NCBI GenBank assembly: GCA_016934855.1
Contig: JAFGSA010000024.1
Location: 61,266 to 125,265 of the forward strand
Length of the DNA: 64,000 nucleotides
From: Elusimicrobiota bacterium
GTDB lineage: Bacteria > CG03 > SLGR01 > JAFGSA01
Direction: 5' to 3'
Shown here: piece by piece, positions 1-8,116 of the stretch
How the letters are laid out: each line of letters opens with the position of its first letter
How positions within the stretch are numbered: position 1 is the first letter of the stretch
Translations under genes and position numbers: made by a program
The notes under the pieces: generated by a model
What the model was told of the DNA's origin: nothing
Seen by the model: the letters and a program-made list of their open reading frames with translations, nothing else
The model's database searches: none

Positions 1-54
1 AAAAATGACCTTTTTTTTCATAAATAAATATGGAATTTTTATTAATAATATACG

Positions 55-852
55 CTATTTCACACTATCTTGCAACCTGCCCAGCACCTCTCCCCGCATG
101 CTTTTCAAGAACACGATAAACCCGAGCAGCGCATGCAAATACAGATATAAACGCATGTAAAGTATAATCCCGTATGCCGCATCATACTTTTCTATAACAG
201 AAAATACGATGAGCAGTACCGCTATATTGTCTTCCCTGCACAATATCTGCAGGCCGGTAACCGCCCTTTTCACATAACGGTTATTTATCCTGAAATATAC
301 CGCTTCCTTAAGGCTCCTCAGCTCCGGGCTCACTTTGAATACTATTGCCTTATAGCTGGACCTCGTATATCGCAGGTATATACCCAGTAGAGCTGTTGCC
401 GAACCGATGGCCAGGGGATGAAGTCCGTTTCCCCGTAAAGCCATGCCGATACCGACAAGGAACCAGCAGAGCCTGTATATAAAATGATACTGCGAATCGA
501 GGAAAACCCCCCTGAGGCTGAATATGTTTTTTATTCGCGCCAGTTCTCCGTCGACTTTATCGAGCACGATCGACAGATACAGCAATACAGCGCCGGCTAG
601 ATAAGCGCCCCTGAATAACATTACAAGACCGGCAATACATACGGCTAATACCGCGTAAGATACCGTGTCGGGTTTTGTGCCCGGGAAAACCCTCAGAATA
701 AACCACGTAATATATGGCGAAATCAGTCTGGGAACCCATCTTCCGTATTTAAATGTCATCTTCTGGATGACATTCTCATATTTAAGCCTTTTCGCCTTTT
801 GTCCGAGCTCCCTGACCTGCTTCAACGTATAAAATTGACTCATCTGTTCCAT
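55..852 (-). CDS. CDP-alcohol phosphatidyltransferase family membrane protein
   Basis: DKVDGELARIKNIFSLRGVFLDSQYH matches D-x2-DG-x2-AR-x8-G-x3-D-x3-(D), but the last Asp is His; several hydrophobic segments. Confidence 0.85.
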   Translation of the reverse strand: MEQMSQFYTLKQVRELGQKAKRLKYENVIQKMTFKYGRWVPRLISPYITWFILRVFPGTKPDTVSYAVLAVCIAGLVMLFRGAYLAGAVLLYLSIVLDKVDGELARIKNIFSLRGVFLDSQYHFIYRLCWFLVGIGMALRGNGLHPLAIGSATALLGIYLRYTRSSYKAIVFKVSPELRSLKEAVYFRINNRYVKRAVTGLQILCREDNIAVLLIVFSVIEKYDAAYGIILYMRLYLYLHALLGFIVFLKSMRGEVLGRLQDSVK

Positions 853-2177
853 CTCCTGTTAAATGACACCAGCGGCAGCAGCTTAACCGAATCTTTTATT
901 ATCTTCTTCCCTATGTAGAAATCTATCACCCTGTCTCCATCATGCCGGGTGTAATGCGGAACCGTCAGGGTCTTAAAACCCCCGAACATCTTTATTTCGT
1001 GAACAAATATCTCGGTAAACCTTCCCCTGTCATCTTCTTTCTTTCCCTCGAGGTATTTTCCCAGCCCGTGTTCGGCACTGTCCAGGCTTTCAGCGGAAGA
1101 TTCTCCCGGAAGGACAAGATACGACGGATGGTCATTCATCCCCGATATAATAGACCACCTGTTCCTGTAGTATTTTACGACATTATGCCGGTAGATTATT
1201 TTGCCGTCTTCATGTCCGAAATCTATATCGTTGTGAGTTCCTTCCGCTACTGGAAGGAAATTCCCCGATATATCCTCGCCGAAAACTTCTTTTACCGCAT
1301 TTCTAAGCCTCATATACAGACATGCGCGCCTCAGGGAACCGAGGTTCTTAAGTAATCCCACGGCCTCTTTTATAACATCATACATCTTCTCGTTAGCCCT
1401 TATGGGCCTGTAATAATCCCGCAGGATATACTCATCCGCCATATCCTTTCTTAACATAAACTCGAGCCTGTTGCCGCAAAGATGCGCCATGACGGCCAGT
1501 TCCCCGGCTTTCAGAGACTTATTATTCATTCCGGGACCTTGAACTTCCTGAAGTTCCAAAAAGTGGTTTCCGCCGAACGTGTTCCCGATAAAACCGTTGC
1601 TGTTATATTTCGCCCCGTTTTTCCAGACATCCGAGTAAAATTCCTTAAATTTCAAGGCACCTCCGGCATGATTACCATCGGCCTCAAAACTGCCTTCTAC
1701 TGTCTGCGCGTCTTTCTCCTCCAGGTGCATCCTGAGATAACTGCCTATGCCGCCCGAATACGCTTTTTCCCACTCGTCCCTTCTTATCCCGTACCTGCCT
1801 TTTCTCCAGCCGCCCGGATTCAGCTTCTTGTAAAGGCGGCTCGCAAGAAAATCCTGCTTGAATATCTTCTTAAAAATAACCTTGAACCTGTGAATATTCT
1901 CCTGCGTCGCTTCAAGCCCCGTTCTGAACGCGATCATTCCGCAGCCTATTCCCCTGGACCGAAGCTGCGGATACAGCAAGTCATCCGTCGACCTGATCGC
2001 GACCCCAGAAGGCACGCTGCATTTATACCCGGCATCGACATATTTGGCCTTCATGCTGACGTCCGGGAAAACCGCGACCTTCTCCACGCCGGGAAGAAGT
2101 GCGATCTCGTCAAGATATGCGCTGATATTGTCGATATCCGTGCCAGGGATAAGACATTTTATTTTATCCGAGATCAT
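840..2177 (-). CDS. diverged RtcB-like (RNA ligase RtcB family) protein
   Basis: RtcB-like blocks in order: VAVFPDVSM, RGIGCGM, GGNHFLE, AHLCGNR, GTHND, EHGLGK. Confidence 0.7.
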   Translation of the reverse strand: MISDKIKCLIPGTDIDNISAYLDEIALLPGVEKVAVFPDVSMKAKYVDAGYKCSVPSGVAIRSTDDLLYPQLRSRGIGCGMIAFRTGLEATQENIHRFKVIFKKIFKQDFLASRLYKKLNPGGWRKGRYGIRRDEWEKAYSGGIGSYLRMHLEEKDAQTVEGSFEADGNHAGGALKFKEFYSDVWKNGAKYNSNGFIGNTFGGNHFLELQEVQGPGMNNKSLKAGELAVMAHLCGNRLEFMLRKDMADEYILRDYYRPIRANEKMYDVIKEAVGLLKNLGSLRRACLYMRLRNAVKEVFGEDISGNFLPVAEGTHNDIDFGHEDGKIIYRHNVVKYYRNRWSIISGMNDHPSYLVLPGESSAESLDSAEHGLGKYLEGKKEDDRGRFTEIFVHEIKMFGGFKTLTVPHYTRHDGDRVIDFYIGKKIIKDSVKLLPLVSFNRRWNR

Positions 2178-3553
2178 TTGTTCCTGTCAGCCTCCCAATC
2201 TGACGCGGGGTATACGCTGAAACTGCCTCTTCTGGTATCGGCAACCAGATTATGCAGAACGTTCAACTTCAGTCCCCCGATGTAATCGAACCAGGCCCTG
2301 TACCAGCCGTATACTTTTCCGGGATCTTCGTAAGCATCCAGGATCGCTGTCAGCCTTCCCGGGATATCCTTTGACGCTTTCGAGTAAACATATTCGACAG
2401 CCTTTATTTTCCTGACAAGCCTGAACCCGGGAAGATCCAAAAGCACTTTCACTATTTTTTTAGCCTTTTTTTTCAGACCTTTTTTCTTTCTTAATATTTC
2501 TCCGTTCATCAGCTGTTTCCTTAACTTTGAGGGATCGGAATATATCGTTAAAAACGATATTTTTTCCGCGTTTTTAAGTATATCAAGCGCTTCATCGCGG
2601 TCGTGAGTCTTGGCGCTGCGGCCATAGGGACGCAGAAAATCATAATGCAGTATTATCCCTTGCGAAAAGACCGAAGAAACGCTGTTCAGCTGGCTGGACC
2701 CGAGATGCAGCCATCCGGAAAAATCACCCACCCCCAGCTTTTCCGAGACTGCCGGGCACGAATTGGACATCATGCTTTTTATCAGAGTGGTCTTGCCGGA
2801 GGAAGTAGGCCCCGACACTACGACAAGGTGGCCTGCCCTCCTCTTCTTTGCTATCACCAGGAACCTGTCTTTAAAACCGGTCTTATAGAATCTGACATCT
2901 CCGAAGCTGTTCCGCTGGTACAAGAGCAGGTTTTTCAGGGCTTTCTCCGTAAAAAAGAATTTCTTCTGTCCGCTCAGTTTTTTCGAAGTTGCGCCCCGGC
3001 CAACGATAACTGCCGGCGAACCCGATATAATGCTGCTTCTGAAACGCGACAGCCCAAGTTTCCTGCGGTCATGCGCGCCGAGTGTTGCCACTTCAAGCAC
3101 CAGGGTTTCCCGGGTAATGCGTATCAGTTTATCCAGCACCGCGATCGGGTCTTTCATGTGATGAAGCAGATTAAGGCACAGCACGAGGTCATATTTTTCT
3201 CCCGGATCGTCTTTCTCTATATCTCCTTTAACATATTCTATATTCAACCCCTTGATCTCGGCTATGGTCCTGGCATTATCAATGCTCTCTTCGTTTATCT
3301 CCCACCCCAGGACCCTGGACGCGCCCCTTTCTGCCGCCTTGATGCAGAAATACCCCAGATAGCTGCCTATATCCAGTACGGATTTGCCTTCAACGCCGTC
3401 AGAGAATATCAGATCGCAGGTTTCCTTCCTTTCCGCGCCCGGTGTTGAAAGACCATAAGGAAGCTCTATCTTCTGATATTTCAGACCGGGTCTCCCGAGG
3501 AACTCCTCTATCCTGCTTTTACTCCAATCTCCCGAGTTTTTAATATTCATCAA
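2174..3553 (-). CDS. SAM-dependent methyltransferase fused to a C-terminal P-loop NTPase/kinase-like domain
   Basis: MTase motif I VLDIGSYLGYF and LCLNLLHHM; Walker A VVSGPTSSGKTTLI in the C-terminal half; 4-bp ATGA overlap with the next gene. Confidence 0.75.
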   Translation of the reverse strand: MMNIKNSGDWSKSRIEEFLGRPGLKYQKIELPYGLSTPGAERKETCDLIFSDGVEGKSVLDIGSYLGYFCIKAAERGASRVLGWEINEESIDNARTIAEIKGLNIEYVKGDIEKDDPGEKYDLVLCLNLLHHMKDPIAVLDKLIRITRETLVLEVATLGAHDRRKLGLSRFRSSIISGSPAVIVGRGATSKKLSGQKKFFFTEKALKNLLLYQRNSFGDVRFYKTGFKDRFLVIAKKRRAGHLVVVSGPTSSGKTTLIKSMMSNSCPAVSEKLGVGDFSGWLHLGSSQLNSVSSVFSQGIILHYDFLRPYGRSAKTHDRDEALDILKNAEKISFLTIYSDPSKLRKQLMNGEILRKKKGLKKKAKKIVKVLLDLPGFRLVRKIKAVEYVYSKASKDIPGRLTAILDAYEDPGKVYGWYRAWFDYIGGLKLNVLHNLVADTRRGSFSVYPASDWEADRNK

Positions 3554-3566
3554 TATGCTCCCCGCA

Positions 3567-5084
3567 TCACCTGTTATTTATTATTTCCTTTAATTTACCC
3601 ACAACGAATGCCGCTATGCCTGCATCGGACATCTCTCTGCGGTATTTTCCTAGTGCCGCTTTTTCACCCGCGCTGAAAAAACCCGAGCAATATAGCAATA
3701 CGGGGAAAAGCGCCATCAGCAGTATCTTGAATATAATCTGCAAAAGTATGCCATGCCACGGGATCAGGAATGATGCCGCATAGGCCACCCCGCCGACTGC
3801 CGTAATATGAAATATCCTGCCGTTCTGGAAAACCAGTCCGTAGAACCTGTTTGAAAAATAGAGCCGGAGGATATTCCACACAATATATGATATAAGCGTC
3901 GCTATGGCTGCGCCCATCATTCCCCATATAGGGATGAATAAAAAATTCAATCCTATATTTACCGCCGCCGCGGCCAGAAGATTGCCGGACCTGTGATACG
4001 ATTTATTTTTCATGATTATTCCCCAGTCGAAAAAATATCCCAGTCCATGCTGGATGTATGAAAACCCTATTACAGGCACTATGATCCAGCTTCCCCAGTA
4101 TTCTTTTTTTCTTGCAAGCAGCATTATCGCTTCTTTGGAGAAAAGAGAAAGCCCCAGAACTGCAAATATTCCTGCAAGATAGAAATATGTAGCAGATCTT
4201 TTAAGGAATTCCTTCTGCTGGTCGGGATCATCTTCTTTTTTCAGGACTATCGGCCAGAGGGCATCTTTAAGGGGCTCTGCCAAGACCATTTTTATAAGGT
4301 TTCCTATCCTGTATCCGAAGGAATAAAGCCCCACCGTCTCTACTGCTTCGAATATCCTTAAGACGTACCTGTCTCCGGACTGTATGAGCCAGTTAGAATA
4401 ACTTGCAACTATCTGCGGGTACCCGTATGCAAGCGGCTCCTTTAGTATCTTATAAGATATTTTAAACCTGATATCCCTCATGATCAGCGGGATTACCATC
4501 AGTGAAAGGAATAGAAGACCGAACAGCTGTCCGTAGGCTAACGCATATACTCCTATCCTGAGTTTAACAAGCGACCAGACTATCACAAAACTCGACACGA
4601 CCAGCTTCGTCAGTGACACGAAGACATAATATCTGGCCATCTCCTTAAGCATCAGATAATCCAGCAGTATAGTAGAAAAGCATTCAAGGAAAAGTATTAT
4701 GGAAAATATTTTTACTATCGGAAGGAATTCCCTTTCTCCGATCAGCGTGTTGCATAAGAAATTGCTCATACCATAATATACTGAGGTCAATATTAATGCC
4801 TGAATGATCAGGAGTAAAAGTATATTGAACAGCAAAACGTCATTCTTCTCGATATAATCAGGTTTATAATAATACCTCCTGAATGCCTGGTTCACCGGTG
4901 AAACCAGTTTGGCTATCAATGTAACAGTAACCGTAAGCAGGGCAACTATTCCGAAATCCTTCGGGTATAGGTATGATGTATACAGCGGCAGCAGGATGAT
5001 CGTGAGTATATTCTGCGCGACGTTACCTATGGAATATATACTGCCGAGAAACAGTAACTTCTTATGCTGCTTTCTTATACTCAT
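3567..5084 (-). CDS. polysaccharide flippase (Wzx/MATE-like)
   Basis: 505 aa, multi-TM, N-terminal GSIYSIGNVAQNILTIILLPLYTSYLYPKDFGI typical of Wzx. Confidence 0.85.
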   Translation of the reverse strand: MSIRKQHKKLLFLGSIYSIGNVAQNILTIILLPLYTSYLYPKDFGIVALLTVTVTLIAKLVSPVNQAFRRYYYKPDYIEKNDVLLFNILLLLIIQALILTSVYYGMSNFLCNTLIGEREFLPIVKIFSIILFLECFSTILLDYLMLKEMARYYVFVSLTKLVVSSFVIVWSLVKLRIGVYALAYGQLFGLLFLSLMVIPLIMRDIRFKISYKILKEPLAYGYPQIVASYSNWLIQSGDRYVLRIFEAVETVGLYSFGYRIGNLIKMVLAEPLKDALWPIVLKKEDDPDQQKEFLKRSATYFYLAGIFAVLGLSLFSKEAIMLLARKKEYWGSWIIVPVIGFSYIQHGLGYFFDWGIIMKNKSYHRSGNLLAAAAVNIGLNFLFIPIWGMMGAAIATLISYIVWNILRLYFSNRFYGLVFQNGRIFHITAVGGVAYAASFLIPWHGILLQIIFKILLMALFPVLLYCSGFFSAGEKAALGKYRREMSDAGIAAFVVGKLKEIINNR

Positions 5085-5938
5085 GCTCCCGCCGCTTTTT
5101 TCAGGATCGCCACCAGCTGTTCTTTGCCGATCTTCTTAGGACCCTGGTTTATCTTGTCGTATTTCAATATTTTACCGGCTATCATTTCGGCGTTGAACCC
5201 GTCTATTTTCGCAAAATCAGACAGCTTCCTCAGTTTTCCCACCAGCTCTTCCGTGGAATTCGCGCCGAACAGAGGAAGGAGCCCATCATAATCCATGTAT
5301 TCGATGAAAAAAGGAAGCAGCATGCCGCACGCGGTCCCGTGATCTATGCCGTATTCCGTCGTAAGCGGATAGGATGATGCGTGTATCACATTCGTCTTCG
5401 AAATAGCGATAGCCTGCCCCGCAAGGTTGCCCGCCTCTATAAGCAGATATGTTTTTTCCCTGTTCCTGAAATATTTCATTATAAGCCCTATGGCTTTTTT
5501 GCAATACTCCCGGCTCTCTTTTGTGGCGGCTGCTGACCAGAACGACTCGACCGAATGCGCAAGCGCGTCGAAGGCCGTCGACTGTATAACTTTTTCAGGG
5601 AGGTCCAGGGGGATGTCTCTCTCTATTCTCAGGACAGGTATTTCCGTAGAAACGGAAGTCTTTTCCCTGCCCCATACGGTCGCATAGGGAGTCACCGCGG
5701 CACCCGATGCGGTAGTCGGTATGGCAATACATCTTTTATCTTTCGAGATTATCTTCGCCGTATCTATGACGCTCCCTCCCCCTATGCCTATTACCACATC
5801 TTTGTCCGTTTTTATCTTTAAAACTTCTTCGGTCGGCGGACGGGTGACCTCCAGGAACTCTACGTTCCCGTACTCGCGGGCTATTTTTTCTGCGTACACC
5901 CTGGTATGCCTGCTATGTATTATCAGCGCTGATTGCAT
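5081..5938 (-). CDS. iron-containing alcohol dehydrogenase family, phosphonoacetaldehyde reductase-like
   Basis: IGIGGGSVIDTAK, PTTASGAAVTPYA, AFDALAHSVESFWS, DHGTACGMLLP; context of PEP mutase and phosphonopyruvate decarboxylase. Confidence 0.75.
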   Translation of the reverse strand: MQSALIIHSRHTRVYAEKIAREYGNVEFLEVTRPPTEEVLKIKTDKDVVIGIGGGSVIDTAKIISKDKRCIAIPTTASGAAVTPYATVWGREKTSVSTEIPVLRIERDIPLDLPEKVIQSTAFDALAHSVESFWSAAATKESREYCKKAIGLIMKYFRNREKTYLLIEAGNLAGQAIAISKTNVIHASSYPLTTEYGIDHGTACGMLLPFFIEYMDYDGLLPLFGANSTEELVGKLRKLSDFAKIDGFNAEMIAGKILKYDKINQGPKKIGKEQLVAILKKAAGA

Positions 5939-6389
5939 TTCTGAACCTCTCTGTTATCTCCTTCGGCGAAAAAGGTATTCTGGGTGAATCTCCCTTTTCC
6001 TTGCTCACGATTATAACTTCCGTGTTGGGTGCCAGGCTGGCGAAATCCACCATATCCGAACATGTCGGCTGTCCGCCGGTCGTACTGTGGCACCCGTTAT
6101 CAAGTATGTAGTGTTTTAAGTTGCCGGGATCGAGTTTCTTGTGGAGAACCATGGTCCCCAGGGACATGAGAGCCGCCCCATCGCCCGATATGACGATAAC
6201 TTTATGCTCCGAACTGATCGCTATACCTAGGCCTATCCCGAGTGCGTTACCCATACTGCCCATCATGTAGAAATTCCGCGGCCTGTCCTTGACATGATGA
6301 AGTTCCCTTGATATCATGCCGGTTGAAGCGATGATAACTTCATCGGTCACATTTTCCATAATCTTTTTTATTGCATCTATTCTTTTCAT
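5913..6389 (-). CDS. phosphonopyruvate (sulfopyruvate-type) decarboxylase, TPP-binding C-terminal half/subunit
   Basis: TPP motif GDGAALMSLGTMVLHKKLDPGNLKHYILDN, GGQPT; sits between PEP mutase and reductase genes. Confidence 0.8.
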   Translation of the reverse strand: MKRIDAIKKIMENVTDEVIIASTGMISRELHHVKDRPRNFYMMGSMGNALGIGLGIAISSEHKVIVISGDGAALMSLGTMVLHKKLDPGNLKHYILDNGCHSTTGGQPTCSDMVDFASLAPNTEVIIVSKEKGDSPRIPFSPKEITERFRNAISADNT

Positions 6390-6727
6390 TGTTCTATAAG
6401 CTCATATTTTTCATATTCCATCAGTTCCATAAGTTTCCTCGTGATGCTCCCCATGAGCGCATGGTGCTCCGGCTTATGCCTGACACTGATCAGAAGGTCC
6501 ACCTCTATTCCGTAAGGCTTATAGAGGGATGTTATTATATCGACCATATTGCCCAGTCCGCTGTTCTGCAGGAATACCAGCGGCTCTTTTCCCGCCAGGT
6601 ACGCGCCGGCAGCCAGGGCGGCCGCTTCGTCTTCTCTTGTACACGGGATGTAATCCTTTATATCGGCTATAAAATCCTTCAGTTTCGAGCACGGTACGCC
6701 CGCTATTAAATCATATTTTGCCTTCAT
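6386..6727 (-). CDS. phosphonopyruvate (sulfopyruvate-type) decarboxylase, PYR-domain N-terminal half/subunit
   Basis: GVPCSKLKDFI, TREDEAAALAAGAYLAGKEPLVFLQNSGLGN, ISVRH; 4-bp overlap with the C-terminal half. Confidence 0.8.
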   Translation of the reverse strand: MKAKYDLIAGVPCSKLKDFIADIKDYIPCTREDEAAALAAGAYLAGKEPLVFLQNSGLGNMVDIITSLYKPYGIEVDLLISVRHKPEHHALMGSITRKLMELMEYEKYELIEQ

Positions 6728-6760
6728 ATTGATTTCCTTTCAGAATTCAGGTACAAACAG

Positions 6761-6797
6761 GATCTGATATCTGCTATCCGGAACCTGGTATCTGTTA
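6761..6797. repeat. degenerate 7-bp-phased tandem repeat (GATCTGA TATCTGC TATCCGG AACCTGG TATCTGT TA)
   Basis: read directly; period 7; abuts the stop codon of the PEP mutase gene. Confidence 0.75.
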
Positions 6798-8069
6798 TCA
6801 TATCTTATACCTCTTTTCTATTTCCTTGACCTCGTTTATCGGGGTGAGATCCCTGAGGTCATCCAGTGTTGCAGAAAGCTCGTTCTCTATCGGCAGCACA
6901 GAATCATTGTCTTTGATAAGTTTCAGCCCTTTCCTTATGGCTTTTATCTTGAGCCTTTCCGTCTGGTTAGCCAGTATGACGAGCGAAAACCCGCTGTCAA
7001 AGAGCTGCCTGTTGGTTATCTGCGGAAACTTCGTCGGGACTATTACAAGCGGGATGTCGCGCTTCCAGTGTTTTGGTATATCCAACGCCTCTCGGCCGGA
7101 TTCCTCCCTGCTGTGTATCATTATCATATCTGCCCCGCATTGGACATAGTGCTCCGCCCTCCTCAGCGCCTCTTCCATGCCGTATCCCCTGATAAGGGCT
7201 TCCGTTCTCGCGATAATCACAAAATCCGTGGTCTTCTGAGCATCCTTGCCAGCCCTTATCTTCATCCCGTGCTCTTCCATGGACAGCAGGGGGACCTTCC
7301 CGCCCCATAGAGAATTCTGCTTCGGGAAAATATTATCTTCCACGGACAGCCCCGCCACCCCCGCCTTCTCGAATTCCTTTACGGTCCTTATGAAATTATG
7401 TATGCCTCCGTACCCGTTATCCGCGTCGACTATCACGGGAAGCGTCGTGGCATCCACCACCGTCTTGGCGGCGTTCAGCATCTCGGTCATCGTTATCTCG
7501 CCGTTATCTGCCATACCCATCCGGGCAGACGCCTCAAAACCGGATATCCATATGCCGTCAAATTCCGCTTCTTCGATGAGCTTTGCGGTTATCGCATCCC
7601 CGGCCGACACTATAACGAGCTTCTTCTTCTCCTGAAGCAGGCTCCTGAGGTTTTTTGTCTTCCTGATCTCCTTAAGGAGTTTCGTGGTAGATATATAAGG
7701 ATAACTGGGCACCTGCACCACGTCGCATATCTTCTCATCCCTGGCTCTTTTATATAACGGAGGCAGCCAGTCATCGCCGTGCACGGCTACGTCGACTTTA
7801 TATTTTTTCAGGTTCTCCAGCATGGCGGGAGACCTGAAATCCATACAGTCCTCGACTACCATATCCACTTCCTTTACAGCCTCGAGGATCGTCTTCCTGT
7901 CTTCGAAAGATACGATCGGCGGCCGCTTATACTTTTTTGCAACGTCGTCGGGATGCAGTCCGATGATGAGATAATCCCCCTGCTCTTTGGCTTTCCTTAT
8001 GAACTCCAGGTGTCCCCGGTGGAACAGATCCCCGACCATGGTAGCGTATACTGTTTTTTTCTTTTTCAT
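6798..8069 (-). CDS. pepM: cytidylyltransferase-phosphoenolpyruvate mutase fusion
   Basis: N-terminal HRGH and YISTTKLL cytidylyltransferase signatures; C-terminal isocitrate lyase-superfamily PEP mutase with EDNIFPKQNS (cf. EDKx5NS). Confidence 0.88.
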   Translation of the reverse strand: MKKKKTVYATMVGDLFHRGHLEFIRKAKEQGDYLIIGLHPDDVAKKYKRPPIVSFEDRKTILEAVKEVDMVVEDCMDFRSPAMLENLKKYKVDVAVHGDDWLPPLYKRARDEKICDVVQVPSYPYISTTKLLKEIRKTKNLRSLLQEKKKLVIVSAGDAITAKLIEEAEFDGIWISGFEASARMGMADNGEITMTEMLNAAKTVVDATTLPVIVDADNGYGGIHNFIRTVKEFEKAGVAGLSVEDNIFPKQNSLWGGKVPLLSMEEHGMKIRAGKDAQKTTDFVIIARTEALIRGYGMEEALRRAEHYVQCGADMIMIHSREESGREALDIPKHWKRDIPLVIVPTKFPQITNRQLFDSGFSLVILANQTERLKIKAIRKGLKLIKDNDSVLPIENELSATLDDLRDLTPINEVKEIEKRYKI

Positions 8070-8116
8070 TTTATTCTCCCGTTTTTCTACTTATAATATT
8101 TGTTCCATATGTACGT

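Noticed and set aside
1-54. Terminator after the operon end
   Set aside because: AT-rich sequence with no GC-rich stem; cannot be supported as intrinsic terminator.
2603-3448. Plus-strand ORF (281 aa) opposite the MTase/P-loop gene, and the many other plus-strand ORFs of 60-260 aa between 0.9 and 57 kb
   Set aside because: All overlap well-supported minus-strand genes and have no recognisable motifs; consistent with antisense shadow ORFs in compact coding DNA.
2174-3553. Hen1 RNA 3'-terminal methyltransferase / Pnkp kinase identity for the MTase-P-loop fusion
   Set aside because: The MTase half lacks the ExxEHxxH metal motif of Hen1 and looks more like a CmoB/generic class I MTase; only the functional analogy is kept as a hypothesis.
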